Made by a program: the position numbers and the translations under genes. The notes beneath the pieces were generated by a model. It made no database searches. It saw nothing but the letters and a program-made list of their open reading frames with translations, and was not told where the DNA came from. A stretch of 64,000 nt of DNA from NCBI RefSeq assembly GCF_026011795.1, contig NZ_BRVS01000007.1:124001-188000 (forward strand). The letters are read 5' to 3'. This stretch comes from Arthrobacter mangrovi (GTDB lineage Bacteria > Actinomycetota > Actinomycetes > Actinomycetales > Micrococcaceae). This document shows, one piece after another, positions 10,806-19,015 of this stretch; positions within the stretch are counted from its first letter, which is position 1, and each line of letters begins with the position of its first letter.

Positions 10806-11371
10806 CCTCCGCCCGCCGTGTCCCGGGACTCGACAGCGTCTATTCCGACAATCTGAGTGGAGCGCAGGCCGCCACCCGGCACCTGCTCAATCTCGGGCAC
10901 CGTCGTGTTGTCTTCCTGGCTAACCCCCAGACTGACGGCTACCTCGAACGTCAAAAGGGTTTCGTAACCGTCATGAAAGAGGCCGGACTGACGCCCGAAA
11001 TCCAGCCTTCCGCATACTCACGGACGCAGGCCGCGCGAGATATAGGCCCCCTGCTCGACCACGCCGACCGTCCCACAGCAATCTTCGCCCACAACGACCA
11101 GTCCGCTCTCGGTGTCCTCGATGCCATTGCCGCCAGGGGAATGCGCGCACCATCCGATATTTCCGTGGTCGGATACGACAACACTTCCGCTAGCACTCCC
11201 CCAGGCATAGCGCTGACAACAGTCGACATTCATGCACAGGACTTGGGAAGGACCGCTGCCGAGAAGGCCCTGCAACGACTAACGGAGCCCGGAGCGCCGA
11301 CTATCGATGTGGCCTCGGAACCAACCCTGATCGTCCGCGGCACCACAGGCCCTCCTCCGCACGCCGCATAG
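10762..11371 (+). pseudogene. LacI-family regulator, C-terminal sensor domain only
   Basis: Remnant of a LacI/GalR repressor. The readable part (10814-11371) starts at VPGLDSVYSDN and continues AATRHLLNLGHRRVVFLAN, IFAHNDQSALGVLDAIAARG and VVGYDN, the second half of the periplasmic-binding-like effector domain. In another frame just upstream, DEDLLKFSRSVPIL also fits this domain, implying one more frameshift near 10807-10814. The helix-turn-helix and the first sensor half are absent. The fragment meets the isomerase head to head with no intergenic space, which suggests a deletion that removed both 5' ends and the shared promoter. Confidence 0.8.
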
Positions 11372-11536
11372 ACAAGCGCAACTTGCCCCAATTTCTAGAC
11401 AGTTTGTTATGCCGTTTCCGCGCTGATGACACCAAAATGCACAGACTGTTCACTCCATCAAGGACTGATTGCGCAGCCGATGGGTACAGGCCACACTCAG
11501 ACAAGACCATGATGTCCGCGAGTACTGAGGAGTCCC

Positions 11537-13291
11537 ATGACCGCCGTCGCAGGCCACCCCGCGAAAGCCGCCGCCCCCTTCGCTACCGAGGCCACCGCTA
11601 CGGTCCCGCAGGCCGTGGCCCGGGTCGTGCGTGAGCGTGCCACGACCCTCTTCGGGCTGATGGGCAACGGCAATGCCCATCTGATCAGCGAGCTGACCAG
11701 CATGGGTTTCCCGTTTGTCACCGTGCGTCATGAGGCCGGTGCCGTGGCCGCGGCGGACGCGTTCTTCCGCGCGTCGGGCAAGCTTGGCACGGCCACCGTC
11801 ACCTACGGTGCCGGGTTCACGAACACGCTCACCGCCCTGTCCGAGGCCGCTATCGCGCGTATCCCGCTGATCCTGATCGTCGGCGACGCTCCCACCTCCG
11901 GGCCGCGCTTCTTCGATGTCGACCAGGTCGGCATGGCCGCAGCTGCCGGTGTCGAGACGGTGCGCCTGGACGCCCAGGACCCGGCCGCTCAGGTCCGTGA
12001 GGCCTACGACCGTGCCGCGGCGGAGTCCCGGCCGATCGTCGTCGCCATCCCGTATGACCTGGTGGAGGCCCCGGTGCAGGCCTTCACGCAGCCGGCCGAA
12101 GCACCCCATCTTGAGACGCTGGTCTCCGCCACGCCGGCGGCCACGGAGCTGGAGCCGCTGGTCGCCGCGCTGCGCGGCGCCGAGAAGCCGCTGATTATTG
12201 CCGGCCGCGGCGTCGTCGACTCCGCCGGCGCCCCCGAGGCCCTGCGCCGGCTGGCCGACAGGCTGGGTGCCTTCATTGCCACCTCGGTGATGGCCCGCCA
12301 TGTGGCCGGGCCCGAGGGCGACCTGGGCATCGCCGGCGGCTTCGCCCGGATCGAGCGCGTGGAGATCATGCGGCAGGCCGACGTCGTGCTGGTGGTTGGA
12401 GCGGGCATGAACCCGTTCCAGATGCGCTATGGCACCCTCGTGTCCGAGGACGCCCTCGTGCTCCAGGTAGATTCCCGCGCCGGCCAGCGCGGTGAGCGTA
12501 CGGACCGCTTCCTCGTCGCGGACGCCGGTGCCGCGCTGGCCGCCCTCGCGGCGGCGTTCGGCGCCACCCCGCAGGAGAACGGCCGGCCCGACGGCGGCTG
12601 GCGGGGCCGACAGTCCCTGCCTGCGGCCCCGCGCGTGGAAGGCATGCGCTCGGACGGCTCCGTACAGGACGGGCTGGCCCCGGATGGCAGGCTGAACCCG
12701 CGGACGATGGCGCTGGCGCTGGAGGACATCCTGCCCAGCGAGCGGACTTTCGTGCAGGACGGCGGACATTTCATCGGGTGGATCCCGCTGATGTGCTCCG
12801 TACCGGATGCGCGTTCCCATCTGTTCGTCGGCACGGCTTTCCAATCGATCGGGTTGGGCTTTCCCTCGGCCGTGGGCGCCGCCGTGGCCCGCCCCGACCG
12901 GACCACCGTGCTGGTGACCGGTGATGGCGGAGGGCTGATGGCGCTGCCCGACTTCGAAAGCTTCGTGCGCCAGGCGCGCAGCGGGGTGGTGGTCGTTTTT
13001 AATGATGCCGCCTATGGTGCCGAATTGCATCAGTACGCCGCCCGGGGACTAGACAAAGCGGCCATGTTCATCGAGGAGGTGGACTTCGCCGCCCTTGGCC
13101 GGGCCTTCGGCGCCGACGGCATTAAGGTCCGGAGCCTACAGGACCTTAATGCGCTCAGAGACTGGGTGTCCCGCGGCGCTGAGGGCGTGTTCGTGCTGGA
13201 CCTGCCCATCTCCCAGGCCGTGGTCGCCGAGTACATGGCAGAGTCGATGGCCGGTGCCCAGCCGGCGCCACGTCCGCTGCCGGTGGGCTGA
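11537..13291 (+). CDS. Thiamine pyrophosphate-dependent enzyme, acetolactate synthase-like
   Basis: TPP enzyme of the acetolactate synthase / benzoylformate decarboxylase superfamily, 584 residues, intact. The activating glutamate is in VRHEAGAVAAADAF (Glu66). The TPP/Mg motif GDG is at about 461-463, with the Asn about 26 residues later (VVVFNDAAYG). The three-domain order (PYR, central, PP) is complete. Start ATG 11537 behind GAGGAG. The active-site contacts do not tell me the substrate; the pairing with a GlcD-like flavoprotein 66 bp downstream suggests 2-oxo or 2-hydroxy acid metabolism. No regulatory subunit (ilvN) is adjacent, so a role in branched-chain synthesis is unlikely. Confidence 0.88.
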   Translation: MTAVAGHPAKAAAPFATEATATVPQAVARVVRERATTLFGLMGNGNAHLISELTSMGFPFVTVRHEAGAVAAADAFFRASGKLGTATVTYGAGFTNTLTALSEAAIARIPLILIVGDAPTSGPRFFDVDQVGMAAAAGVETVRLDAQDPAAQVREAYDRAAAESRPIVVAIPYDLVEAPVQAFTQPAEAPHLETLVSATPAATELEPLVAALRGAEKPLIIAGRGVVDSAGAPEALRRLADRLGAFIATSVMARHVAGPEGDLGIAGGFARIERVEIMRQADVVLVVGAGMNPFQMRYGTLVSEDALVLQVDSRAGQRGERTDRFLVADAGAALAALAAAFGATPQENGRPDGGWRGRQSLPAAPRVEGMRSDGSVQDGLAPDGRLNPRTMALALEDILPSERTFVQDGGHFIGWIPLMCSVPDARSHLFVGTAFQSIGLGFPSAVGAAVARPDRTTVLVTGDGGGLMALPDFESFVRQARSGVVVVFNDAAYGAELHQYAARGLDKAAMFIEEVDFAALGRAFGADGIKVRSLQDLNALRDWVSRGAEGVFVLDLPISQAVVAEYMAESMAGAQPAPRPLPVG

Positions 13292-13357
13292 TGCACTGTT
13301 TCCCTATAGATTCATGAAAATTAGTCATTTCCGTACTCCACTACACTCCGAGGACCT

Positions 13358-14737
13358 ATGCCCGTCGACCAGCTTCCCGACACCGTCGAAGCCCTGCATA
13401 CTGCTCTGCCCGGCCGGGTAGACAACGACCCTGCCCTGCTCGCCCCTTACACCGCCGATCGTTCCGGCCACCGCTCCTCCGGGACGCCCCTGGCCGCGGT
13501 CCGGGCCCGCAGCGTCGAAGACGTCCAGGCCGTCTGCCGGATCGCTTCGGCCGCGCGCATCCCCGTGGTCACACGCGGTGCCGGGACAGGCCTGGCCGGC
13601 GGTGCAATCGCCGGGCCCGGCGAAATCATCCTCTCCCTGGCAGAGATGGACCGCGTCCTGGAAATTTCGGAAGAGAACCGGCTCGCCGTCGTCGAGCCCG
13701 GCATCTTAAACGGCCGCCTAAACGCGGTACTCGCCGATTACGGGCTCTGGTGGGCTCCCGATCCGGCCAGCAAGGACATCTCCACTGTCGGCGGGAACAT
13801 CGCCATGAACGCAGGGGGTCTGCTGTGCGCCAAGTATGGGGTCACCCGGGAAGCGGTCCTCGCCCTTAAAGTCGTCCTTGCCGACGGAACCCTGCTTTCG
13901 GTGGGGCACCGAACCGTCAAGGGCGTCACGGGCTACGACCTGTGCGCGCTAATGATCGGGTCCGAAGGAACGCTGGGCATCATCGTGGAGGCCACGCTCA
14001 AACTTCTGCCTGTCACCGAAGGTGAGACAGTCACGATCGGTGCGTTTTTTAACACGGTAGAGGAGGCCGCGGCCGCGGCCTCCTCGGTCACCCGGCGGGG
14101 GCATGTACCAGCCGTCATGGAGCTGATGGACAACCGGACGCTCGAATGTGTCGCGCGCTATTCCGGGCAGGACATCTCCGATCGTGGTGCCTACCTCCTC
14201 ATCCAGTGCGATGGGCCGGCCGCCGCAAAGACAGCCCAGCACATCGCCAGCGTTGTCGCGAATGCCGGCGGGGCCGTCGAGATCACCACGGATCCCGACG
14301 AATCGCGCCGCCTGCTCGACTTCCGCCGCAGCGCCTTCCCCGCCTTGGAAGCCATGGGCACCATGCTGGTCGAGGACATTGCTGTGCCCCGTGACCAGAT
14401 GGCGGCCGCGTTCGCCGCTATCCGGTCCCTCGAGGACAAATACGGCGTACTGATCCCCACGACCTGCCACGCCGGCGACGGAAACCTGCACCCCACCTTT
14501 GTCTTCCAGGGAGAAGAAGTGCCCTCCGCAATCTGGGCCGCGGCCGGCGAACTCTTCACCACCGCCCTCGACCTCGGCGGCACGCTCACCGGAGAACATG
14601 GCATCGGCCTGCTCAAGCGCGACTGGCTGCAGGACGAACTCGGCCAGGACCAGTACGAGATCCAGCGCCGGATCAAACAGGTCTTCGACCCGCTCAACAT
14701 CCTCAACCCCGGCAAAGTCTTTCCCCAGCAAGCTTGA
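13358..14737 (+). CDS. FAD-binding oxidoreductase, GlcD/D-lactate dehydrogenase-like
   Basis: Flavoprotein of the GlcD / D-lactate dehydrogenase family (VAO-type fold), 459 residues and intact. The PCMH-type FAD domain spans about 35-215, with VVTRGAGTGLAGGAI and DISTVGGNIAMNAGGL. The C-terminal FAD-linked oxidase domain has CHAGDGNLHPTF (about 368-379) and GEHGIGLLK (about 411). It oxidises D-2-hydroxy acids such as glycolate or D-lactate in characterised relatives; substrate here is unknown. No glcE or glcF partner follows. Start ATG 13358 behind GAGGA. Probably co-transcribed with the TPP enzyme. Confidence 0.88.
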   Translation: MPVDQLPDTVEALHTALPGRVDNDPALLAPYTADRSGHRSSGTPLAAVRARSVEDVQAVCRIASAARIPVVTRGAGTGLAGGAIAGPGEIILSLAEMDRVLEISEENRLAVVEPGILNGRLNAVLADYGLWWAPDPASKDISTVGGNIAMNAGGLLCAKYGVTREAVLALKVVLADGTLLSVGHRTVKGVTGYDLCALMIGSEGTLGIIVEATLKLLPVTEGETVTIGAFFNTVEEAAAAASSVTRRGHVPAVMELMDNRTLECVARYSGQDISDRGAYLLIQCDGPAAAKTAQHIASVVANAGGAVEITTDPDESRRLLDFRRSAFPALEAMGTMLVEDIAVPRDQMAAAFAAIRSLEDKYGVLIPTTCHAGDGNLHPTFVFQGEEVPSAIWAAAGELFTTALDLGGTLTGEHGIGLLKRDWLQDELGQDQYEIQRRIKQVFDPLNILNPGKVFPQQA

Positions 14738-14875
14738 AGGCGCCCTGAGCACCTATTTGCCGGGCCGCGAAGATCTGCCTGTTTGGGCCCCGGATGGCAA
14801 CTGCCGCAGTCCATTATTGCCTGGAGCGGCACTCGATTCCGTTGGCCGGATGCGGAGAATCGCAAATGGGACGAG

Positions 14876-14906
14876 TGGCCATGCTCCGAACCCGGTTTCG
14901 CCTGCC
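14876..14906 (+). repeat. Imperfect direct repeat A, copy 1
   Basis: 31 nt beginning TGGCCATGCTCCGAACCCGG. It matches copy 2 at 15064-15094 in 26 of 31 positions. Confidence 0.6.
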
Positions 14907-14951
14907 ACTCAGTGCCACAAGCGAATGCCATGAGTACAGGAAGGTCCCCCA

Positions 14952-14995
14952 GAGTAGGGGCATTGACTTTTCCCCGAAGTAGGGGGCTGATGTTT
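14952..14995 (+). repeat. Tandem pair of 19-nt imperfect repeats, insertion-sequence-end-like
   Basis: AGTAGGGGCATTGACTTTT (14952-14970) and AGTAGGGGGCTGATGTTTT (14977-14995), period 25 bp, 13 of 19 identical. Multiple short repeats of this kind occur in the termini of IS21-family elements; no istA or istB reading frame is present, so this would be an end fragment at most. Confidence 0.35.
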
Positions 14996-15063
14996 TCACA
15001 AGATCGATCGGCCATCCTCTTGGTGTGGCCGAAGGTGGTTGCTGACATTTCCGAATGGATGCT

Positions 15064-15094
15064 TGGCCACGATCCGGACCCGGTTTCGTCTTCC
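15064..15094 (+). repeat. Imperfect direct repeat A, copy 2
   Basis: 31 nt beginning TGGCCACGATCCGGACCCGG, the partner of 14876-14906 (26 of 31 identical). Confidence 0.6.
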
Positions 15095-15375
15095 GCCCCC
15101 GCTGGCGATGCCGGGTCCGGTTATCCTGCTGCTCGACTTTCGTGTTCAGGTACGGACCTGAATCTGGCTGGAGCCTGCACATGAGCAGCGCAACCAAGTT
15201 TGAGAAGGCTGGACAAAGCGTCTTAGCCCGCCTGCGTCCGCACCCTCCACTGCGCAAAAGGCTAGGCACGGCAATCCCAGCCCGTGCCTGCACCCGCGCC
15301 AGGCACAAAGCCGAACGGCATCCGAGCAGCTGTAGACGTGAACTCACGCTGCTCTGAATCGTAGGGATTAGTGGA

Positions 15376-15474
15376 TCAGCCGAAGTTGGACAGCCATGCC
15401 CACGATATGAAGATCACACCCAATACGGAAAGTACAGCCACGATAGCGGCGAAACCCCAACGTCCTGTGCTCAT
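15376..15474 (-). CDS. Possible 32-residue single-span membrane peptide
   Basis: A short frame reading MSTGRWGFAAIVAVLSVLG and then VIFISWAWLSNFG: a basic N-terminus, one hydrophobic helix of about 20 residues, and an aromatic end. ATG 15474 is preceded at 5 nt by GGGGGA. The frame extends upstream to 15702, but that part has no protein character. Function unknown; it could be a small membrane protein or the tail of a decayed larger one. It sits alone between the decayed stretch and the DUF418 pseudogene. Confidence 0.35.
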   Translation of the reverse strand: MSTGRWGFAAIVAVLSVLGVIFISWAWLSNFG

Positions 15475-15781
15475 GATTCCCCCAATGCTCAGGAGAGCTT
15501 CCATGCCCTCGTCCGTGCACTTCCATACAGTGTGGCGCGGGCGGGCTAATGCAGCAATAGCCAGGGGCGACTTTTCCGCGCGGGTAGCGGCCGGGAGCAG
15601 ATTCGGGAAGTGGCCTCGCTCGCCGAACTGGTAGTTCCGGTACAGCCTGTAACACCTCACTAACGGGCTCAAGCATTGGCTTGTTCCGGTCTGCTCCGCC
15701 AAATCGGGGCGAGGTGTGTACTACCGCTGGCCCGGCTCCGGTCCCCGCGGCAGGGGCGCGATTCGAGGGAAAGGAACCACC
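15475..15781. other. 307-bp gap with no supported gene
   Basis: Lies between the small membrane frame and the DUF418 pseudogene, which diverge from it. I see no RNA gene, terminator or clear promoter here; only the ribosome site of the DUF418 gene at its right end. Confidence 0.5.
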
Positions 15782-17190
15782 GTGTCCATTGGAAGCGGTC
15801 CATTGGCGACGCCGGAGAGCGGCGTTTCATCTCCGTCGCCGGTCCGTGCCGGGGGCCGGTCCCCCGGCGAGTAGAAGGCGTGGACGTCGCCCGCGGCGTC
15901 GCCCTCATCGGGATCGTCATCATTAATCTGCTGCCGTCCGGAGGTGCGGCCGATGTCGTCTGGACATTGACCGGTGGCCGGGCAGCGGCCCTCTTCGCGC
16001 TGATCGCCGGGTTCTCCATCGCCCTGCAGTCCGGGGGCCGGCGGCCGCCGACGGGCCGGGCGATGACCGCGACCCGGGCCGCCCTGGCCCTGCGCGGGCT
16101 GATGATCCTTGGAATGGGCCTGCTGCTGGGTTACACGGACACCCCGCTCGATATCATCCTGCCCTACTACGGCGTCCTCTTCCTGCTGGCCATCCCGCTG
16201 CTGGGCCTGGGACGACGGACCCTGCTCGCCCTGGCCGTCATCTTCGCGGTGCTCGGCCCGATAGCCATGCAACTGGACCGTGCGTGGTGGCCGGACAGGC
16301 CACAGATCGACGCCGGATACACCTTCGGCCTCGCCGCGGCCCACCCGGGAACCTTCCTCACCGACATGCTGCTCACCGGCGTCTACCCGGCTCTGCCCTG
16401 GCTCGCCTACATCTGCGTGGGGCTCGCCGTCGGCCGCCTGAACCTGGCGTCCCGAAAGGTCGCCGCCGTCCTCCTCGCAGCAGGCACCGCCTTGACCGCC
16501 TTCATGTGGGCCCTGTCGGCGTTCCTGCTGGGACCGGGCGGAGGCTACGAGCGGCTCATCGCCGCAACACCGCTGCTGAACAGGGACCAGATCAACCAGT
16601 TCCTGCTACAAGGCGAAGCCCCGGGCGCGGACGACCTTCCAACCACCACCGGCTGGTGGCTGACCATCCTCACCCCCACACCGACACACCCCCCGCCATC
16701 CTCAGCAGCCTCGGAACCTCCCTCGCCGTCCTCGGCGCGATACTGCTCCTCGTCCCGCACCTGGGCAGGTCCACCGCTCCCCTGGCCGCGGCAGCTCGAT
16801 GACCCTGACCCTCTACTGCGCCCACGCAATCATCCTGGCCACGGACATCCTGGACCCGGCGCGTCCGATCATGGCCATCACCATCCAAATCATCGTCTTC
16901 CTCCTCGCCGCCGTCCTCTGGCGCAGCACCATCGGCAAAGGCCCCTCGAAGCCGTCGCCGCCGCCGCCACCGGATGGCTGCGCACACCCGTCCTCACCGG
17001 CCACCGCCCCGGACGCCGAACCGGTGAAGGCAGACAGGTACCGGAATCCAGCACCAGCAGCGGACATGAGCGCGCTTTGGAGGGCGGGCCAAGAGGCGAT
17101 GACAGCAGGGGCGACGGAACCCCTGCCGGCGAAGCCCAGGAACCGGACCTCGTCACGGGACGCTCAGGGCCGTCCGGTCAGCCTGGTTGA
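15782..17190 (+). pseudogene. DUF418 / acyltransferase-like membrane protein with four frameshifts
   Basis: Multi-span membrane protein of the DUF418 type: VEGVDVARGVALIGIVIINL at the N-terminus and GSMTLTLYCAHAIILA with GKGPLEAV at the C-terminus. Start GTG 15782 behind AAAGGA. The frame is lost four times, each by one missing base at a short G/C run: C5 at 15861-15865, C5 at 16673-16677, a single G near 16794, and C4 at 16942-16945. Adding one base at each gives a continuous, sensible sequence (for example ILTPHTDTPPAILSS across the second site). As it stands the protein cannot be made. The 3' end after GPLEAV is uncertain. Either a true pseudogene or assembly error; see findings. Confidence 0.85.
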
Positions 17191-17398
17191 CAACCAGCCG
17201 GCAGGCTACGGACGAAGAGAGCAGGGCCGCTTAGGTAGGCCCTCAGACGTTAGACGCCGACCGACGAGAGCGAGACCCCGGTGAGACGTTCGGCCTCGGC
17301 CCGTCGGTGCGCGGCAACGTGCACGTCCCGGCGGCGGGCCGACTAACCAGGCCGAACCGCGGCCGGGGATACTTACCTGTTCTGGTCTTCGGGAGGGG

Positions 17399-17824
17399 TC
17401 AGCCCTGGAGCAGCAGGATGGAGCCTGCGACAGACAGCAGGGCCCGTGTGAGGTTGGCACCGCGCCAGGGCCGCTCGAATCCGGACCAGTCGACGGTTGA
17501 ACGGTCCAGTCGGGAGTTCAGCGGGACGTTGACGGCCATGGTCAGCGCCCATCCCGCAAGGTAGCAGACACTCCCGAGGATTAGGACCCCGGAGCCGCCC
17601 GAGCTCAGGAAGAACTGAAGTGTGATTGTCCCGGCACAGGCCAACGCGGTGCCGAAGAACAGCACCATGAACGGTGCCCTGACGGCCTGCTCGTTAATCG
17701 CCACCATCGCGGCTTCTGCTTCACGGGCAGGCCTGCGCCGGAGCGCCGGCATGACCGTCATGCCAAAGACAAGATAGAACCCTCCTACGAGTGCAGCACC
17801 GACCCCGGCGGCAGCTTCCAACAT
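17399..17824 (-). CDS. DUF1772 family membrane protein
   Basis: 141-residue integral membrane protein with about four helices: a first span at the N-terminus (MLEAAAGVGAALVGGFYLVF), then VRAPFMVLFFGTALACAG, VCYLAGWALTMAVNVPLN, and a C-terminal helix. The pattern VNVPLNSRLD...W matches DUF1772 (anthrone oxygenase-like) proteins, most of which have no known function. ATG 17824 follows GGAGGGG; the upstream in-frame ATG at 17884 has no ribosome site. It is the last gene of the accessory island before holA, and its frame is intact. Confidence 0.75.
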   Translation of the reverse strand: MLEAAAGVGAALVGGFYLVFGMTVMPALRRRPAREAEAAMVAINEQAVRAPFMVLFFGTALACAGTITLQFFLSSGGSGVLILGSVCYLAGWALTMAVNVPLNSRLDRSTVDWSGFERPWRGANLTRALLSVAGSILLLQG

Positions 17825-17935
17825 CGTCCCGCCCCTCCCTGTCACCGGAAGCCTAACGGCAGCTGGTTGCCCCGCCATGAACACGACATGTCCGAAAATC
17901 GGTTAAGGGCGCGTGGGCGGGTTCCCAGCGCCGCG

Positions 17936-18943
17936 TCAGTGCCGGGCGACGCTGGAGGCGATGATGCGGACGGCGTGCTCGACGGCGTATTCCGGGTCCC
18001 GCCCTGCGCCTTTGACCTGCGCATCGGTTTCCGCCAGCAGCTGGATGCACCGCGCGAGTGCGGCGGAGTCCCAGGCCCGCGCCTCCTTGCGTGCCTGGTC
18101 GAACTGCCACGGCGCCATCCCCGCGTCCTTCGCGCTGACCGAGGCGCTCTTGACCTTGGCGATCTGGCGCAGCTTCATTGCCAGGACGGCGACGATGGGC
18201 ACCGGATCCAGTCCGGTCGCCAGGGCGTGGCGCAGCATTGACAGGGCCGCTGCTCCCCGGCCGGCGATGGCTGCGTCCGCGACCTTGAAGCCGGTGGCTT
18301 CGACGCGCCCGCCGTAGTACTGGTCGACAGTCGCCTCGGTTACCGTGCCCTGCGAGTCCGAGATGAGTTGGGAACACGCTGCAGCCAGATCCGGAAGCGA
18401 GGCCCCTACCGCCGCGACCAGTGCCTGCCCGGCGGCGGGCTCGAGTCCCTTTCGCGCGGCCTTGAACTCGGCGCGGACGAATTCCAGTTTCTCCGAGTCC
18501 TTCTTCATAGCCTGGCAGTCCACCACCGGGGCGCCGCTGGCTTTGATCGCATCCAGCAGCTTCTTCCCGCGTGTCCCGCCGGAATGGTGGATGACCAGCG
18601 TGACTTCCTCGGCCGGAGCCTTTAGGTAAGCCAGAGTGTCGGACAGGAAGTCGTCATTCATTTGGGCAGCGGAGGCGACTTCAACCAGCTTGGACTCGCC
18701 GAACAGCGACGGGCTCGCGACCATCGTCAGCTGGCCGGCGGCGTAACCGGATGCGTCGAGCTGCGTCAGCTCTACGTCCGGATGGATCCCGCGGACGAGC
18801 GACCGGATCCGGTCCTTGGCACGATGGGCGAGGTACTCTTCGGGCCCGCTGATCAGGACGACGCCGGCGGGTTCGACATCCCGCCAGGATACGGTCCGGG
18901 CAGCGGTCTTGCGGTTCGCCGGACGTGCCGGGCTGGGGTTCAC
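17936..18943 (-). CDS. holA: DNA polymerase III subunit delta
   Basis: Clamp-loader subunit that opens the beta sliding clamp. 335 residues, typical for actinobacteria. The N-terminal AAA-like domain (VLISGPEEYLAHRAKDRI) lacks a functional P-loop, as expected for delta. A short helical linker and C-terminal collar domain follow (AALSMLRHALATGLDPVPIVAVLAMK contains the family's conserved helix). Start GTG 18943 with GAGGAGG about 10 nt upstream. It lies 72 bp downstream of comEC on the same strand, in the comEA-comEC-holA order usual for the group. Confidence 0.93.
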   Translation of the reverse strand: MNPSPARPANRKTAARTVSWRDVEPAGVVLISGPEEYLAHRAKDRIRSLVRGIHPDVELTQLDASGYAAGQLTMVASPSLFGESKLVEVASAAQMNDDFLSDTLAYLKAPAEEVTLVIHHSGGTRGKKLLDAIKASGAPVVDCQAMKKDSEKLEFVRAEFKAARKGLEPAAGQALVAAVGASLPDLAAACSQLISDSQGTVTEATVDQYYGGRVEATGFKVADAAIAGRGAAALSMLRHALATGLDPVPIVAVLAMKLRQIAKVKSASVSAKDAGMAPWQFDQARKEARAWDSAALARCIQLLAETDAQVKGAGRDPEYAVEHAVRIIASSVARH

Positions 18944-19015
18944 TGGTCAGGGCCTCCTCATTCCAATCCTCAACTTTTTCACGGCTACGGCGATTTCCCA
19001 AGTGCGGCATCGGCC

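Larger units (their letters stand above)
14738..15375. other. 638-bp region without a convincing gene; decayed DNA
   Basis: No frame here has coding character. It holds two pairs of imperfect direct repeats, listed separately, and a string of short frames on both strands. A 58-codon frame starting at ATG 15181 has no recognisable features. Together with the broken genes on both sides it looks like the relic of an insertion sequence or of repeated deletion. Confidence 0.5.

Noticed and set aside
11372-11536. LacI-type operator before the TPP enzyme, around ATTGCGCAGC
   Set aside because: Only 4 of 8 positions of the half-sites match, which is no better than chance.
15181-15357. 58-codon plus-strand frame after the decayed repeats
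   Set aside because: No ribosome site, no domain, arginine-rich composition typical of chance frames in GC-rich DNA.
7319-17935. Search for attachment sites or an integrase marking the island as a mobile element
   Set aside because: No integrase, no tRNA end and no flanking direct repeats that I could see; the island may be old and eroded or result from ordinary recombination.
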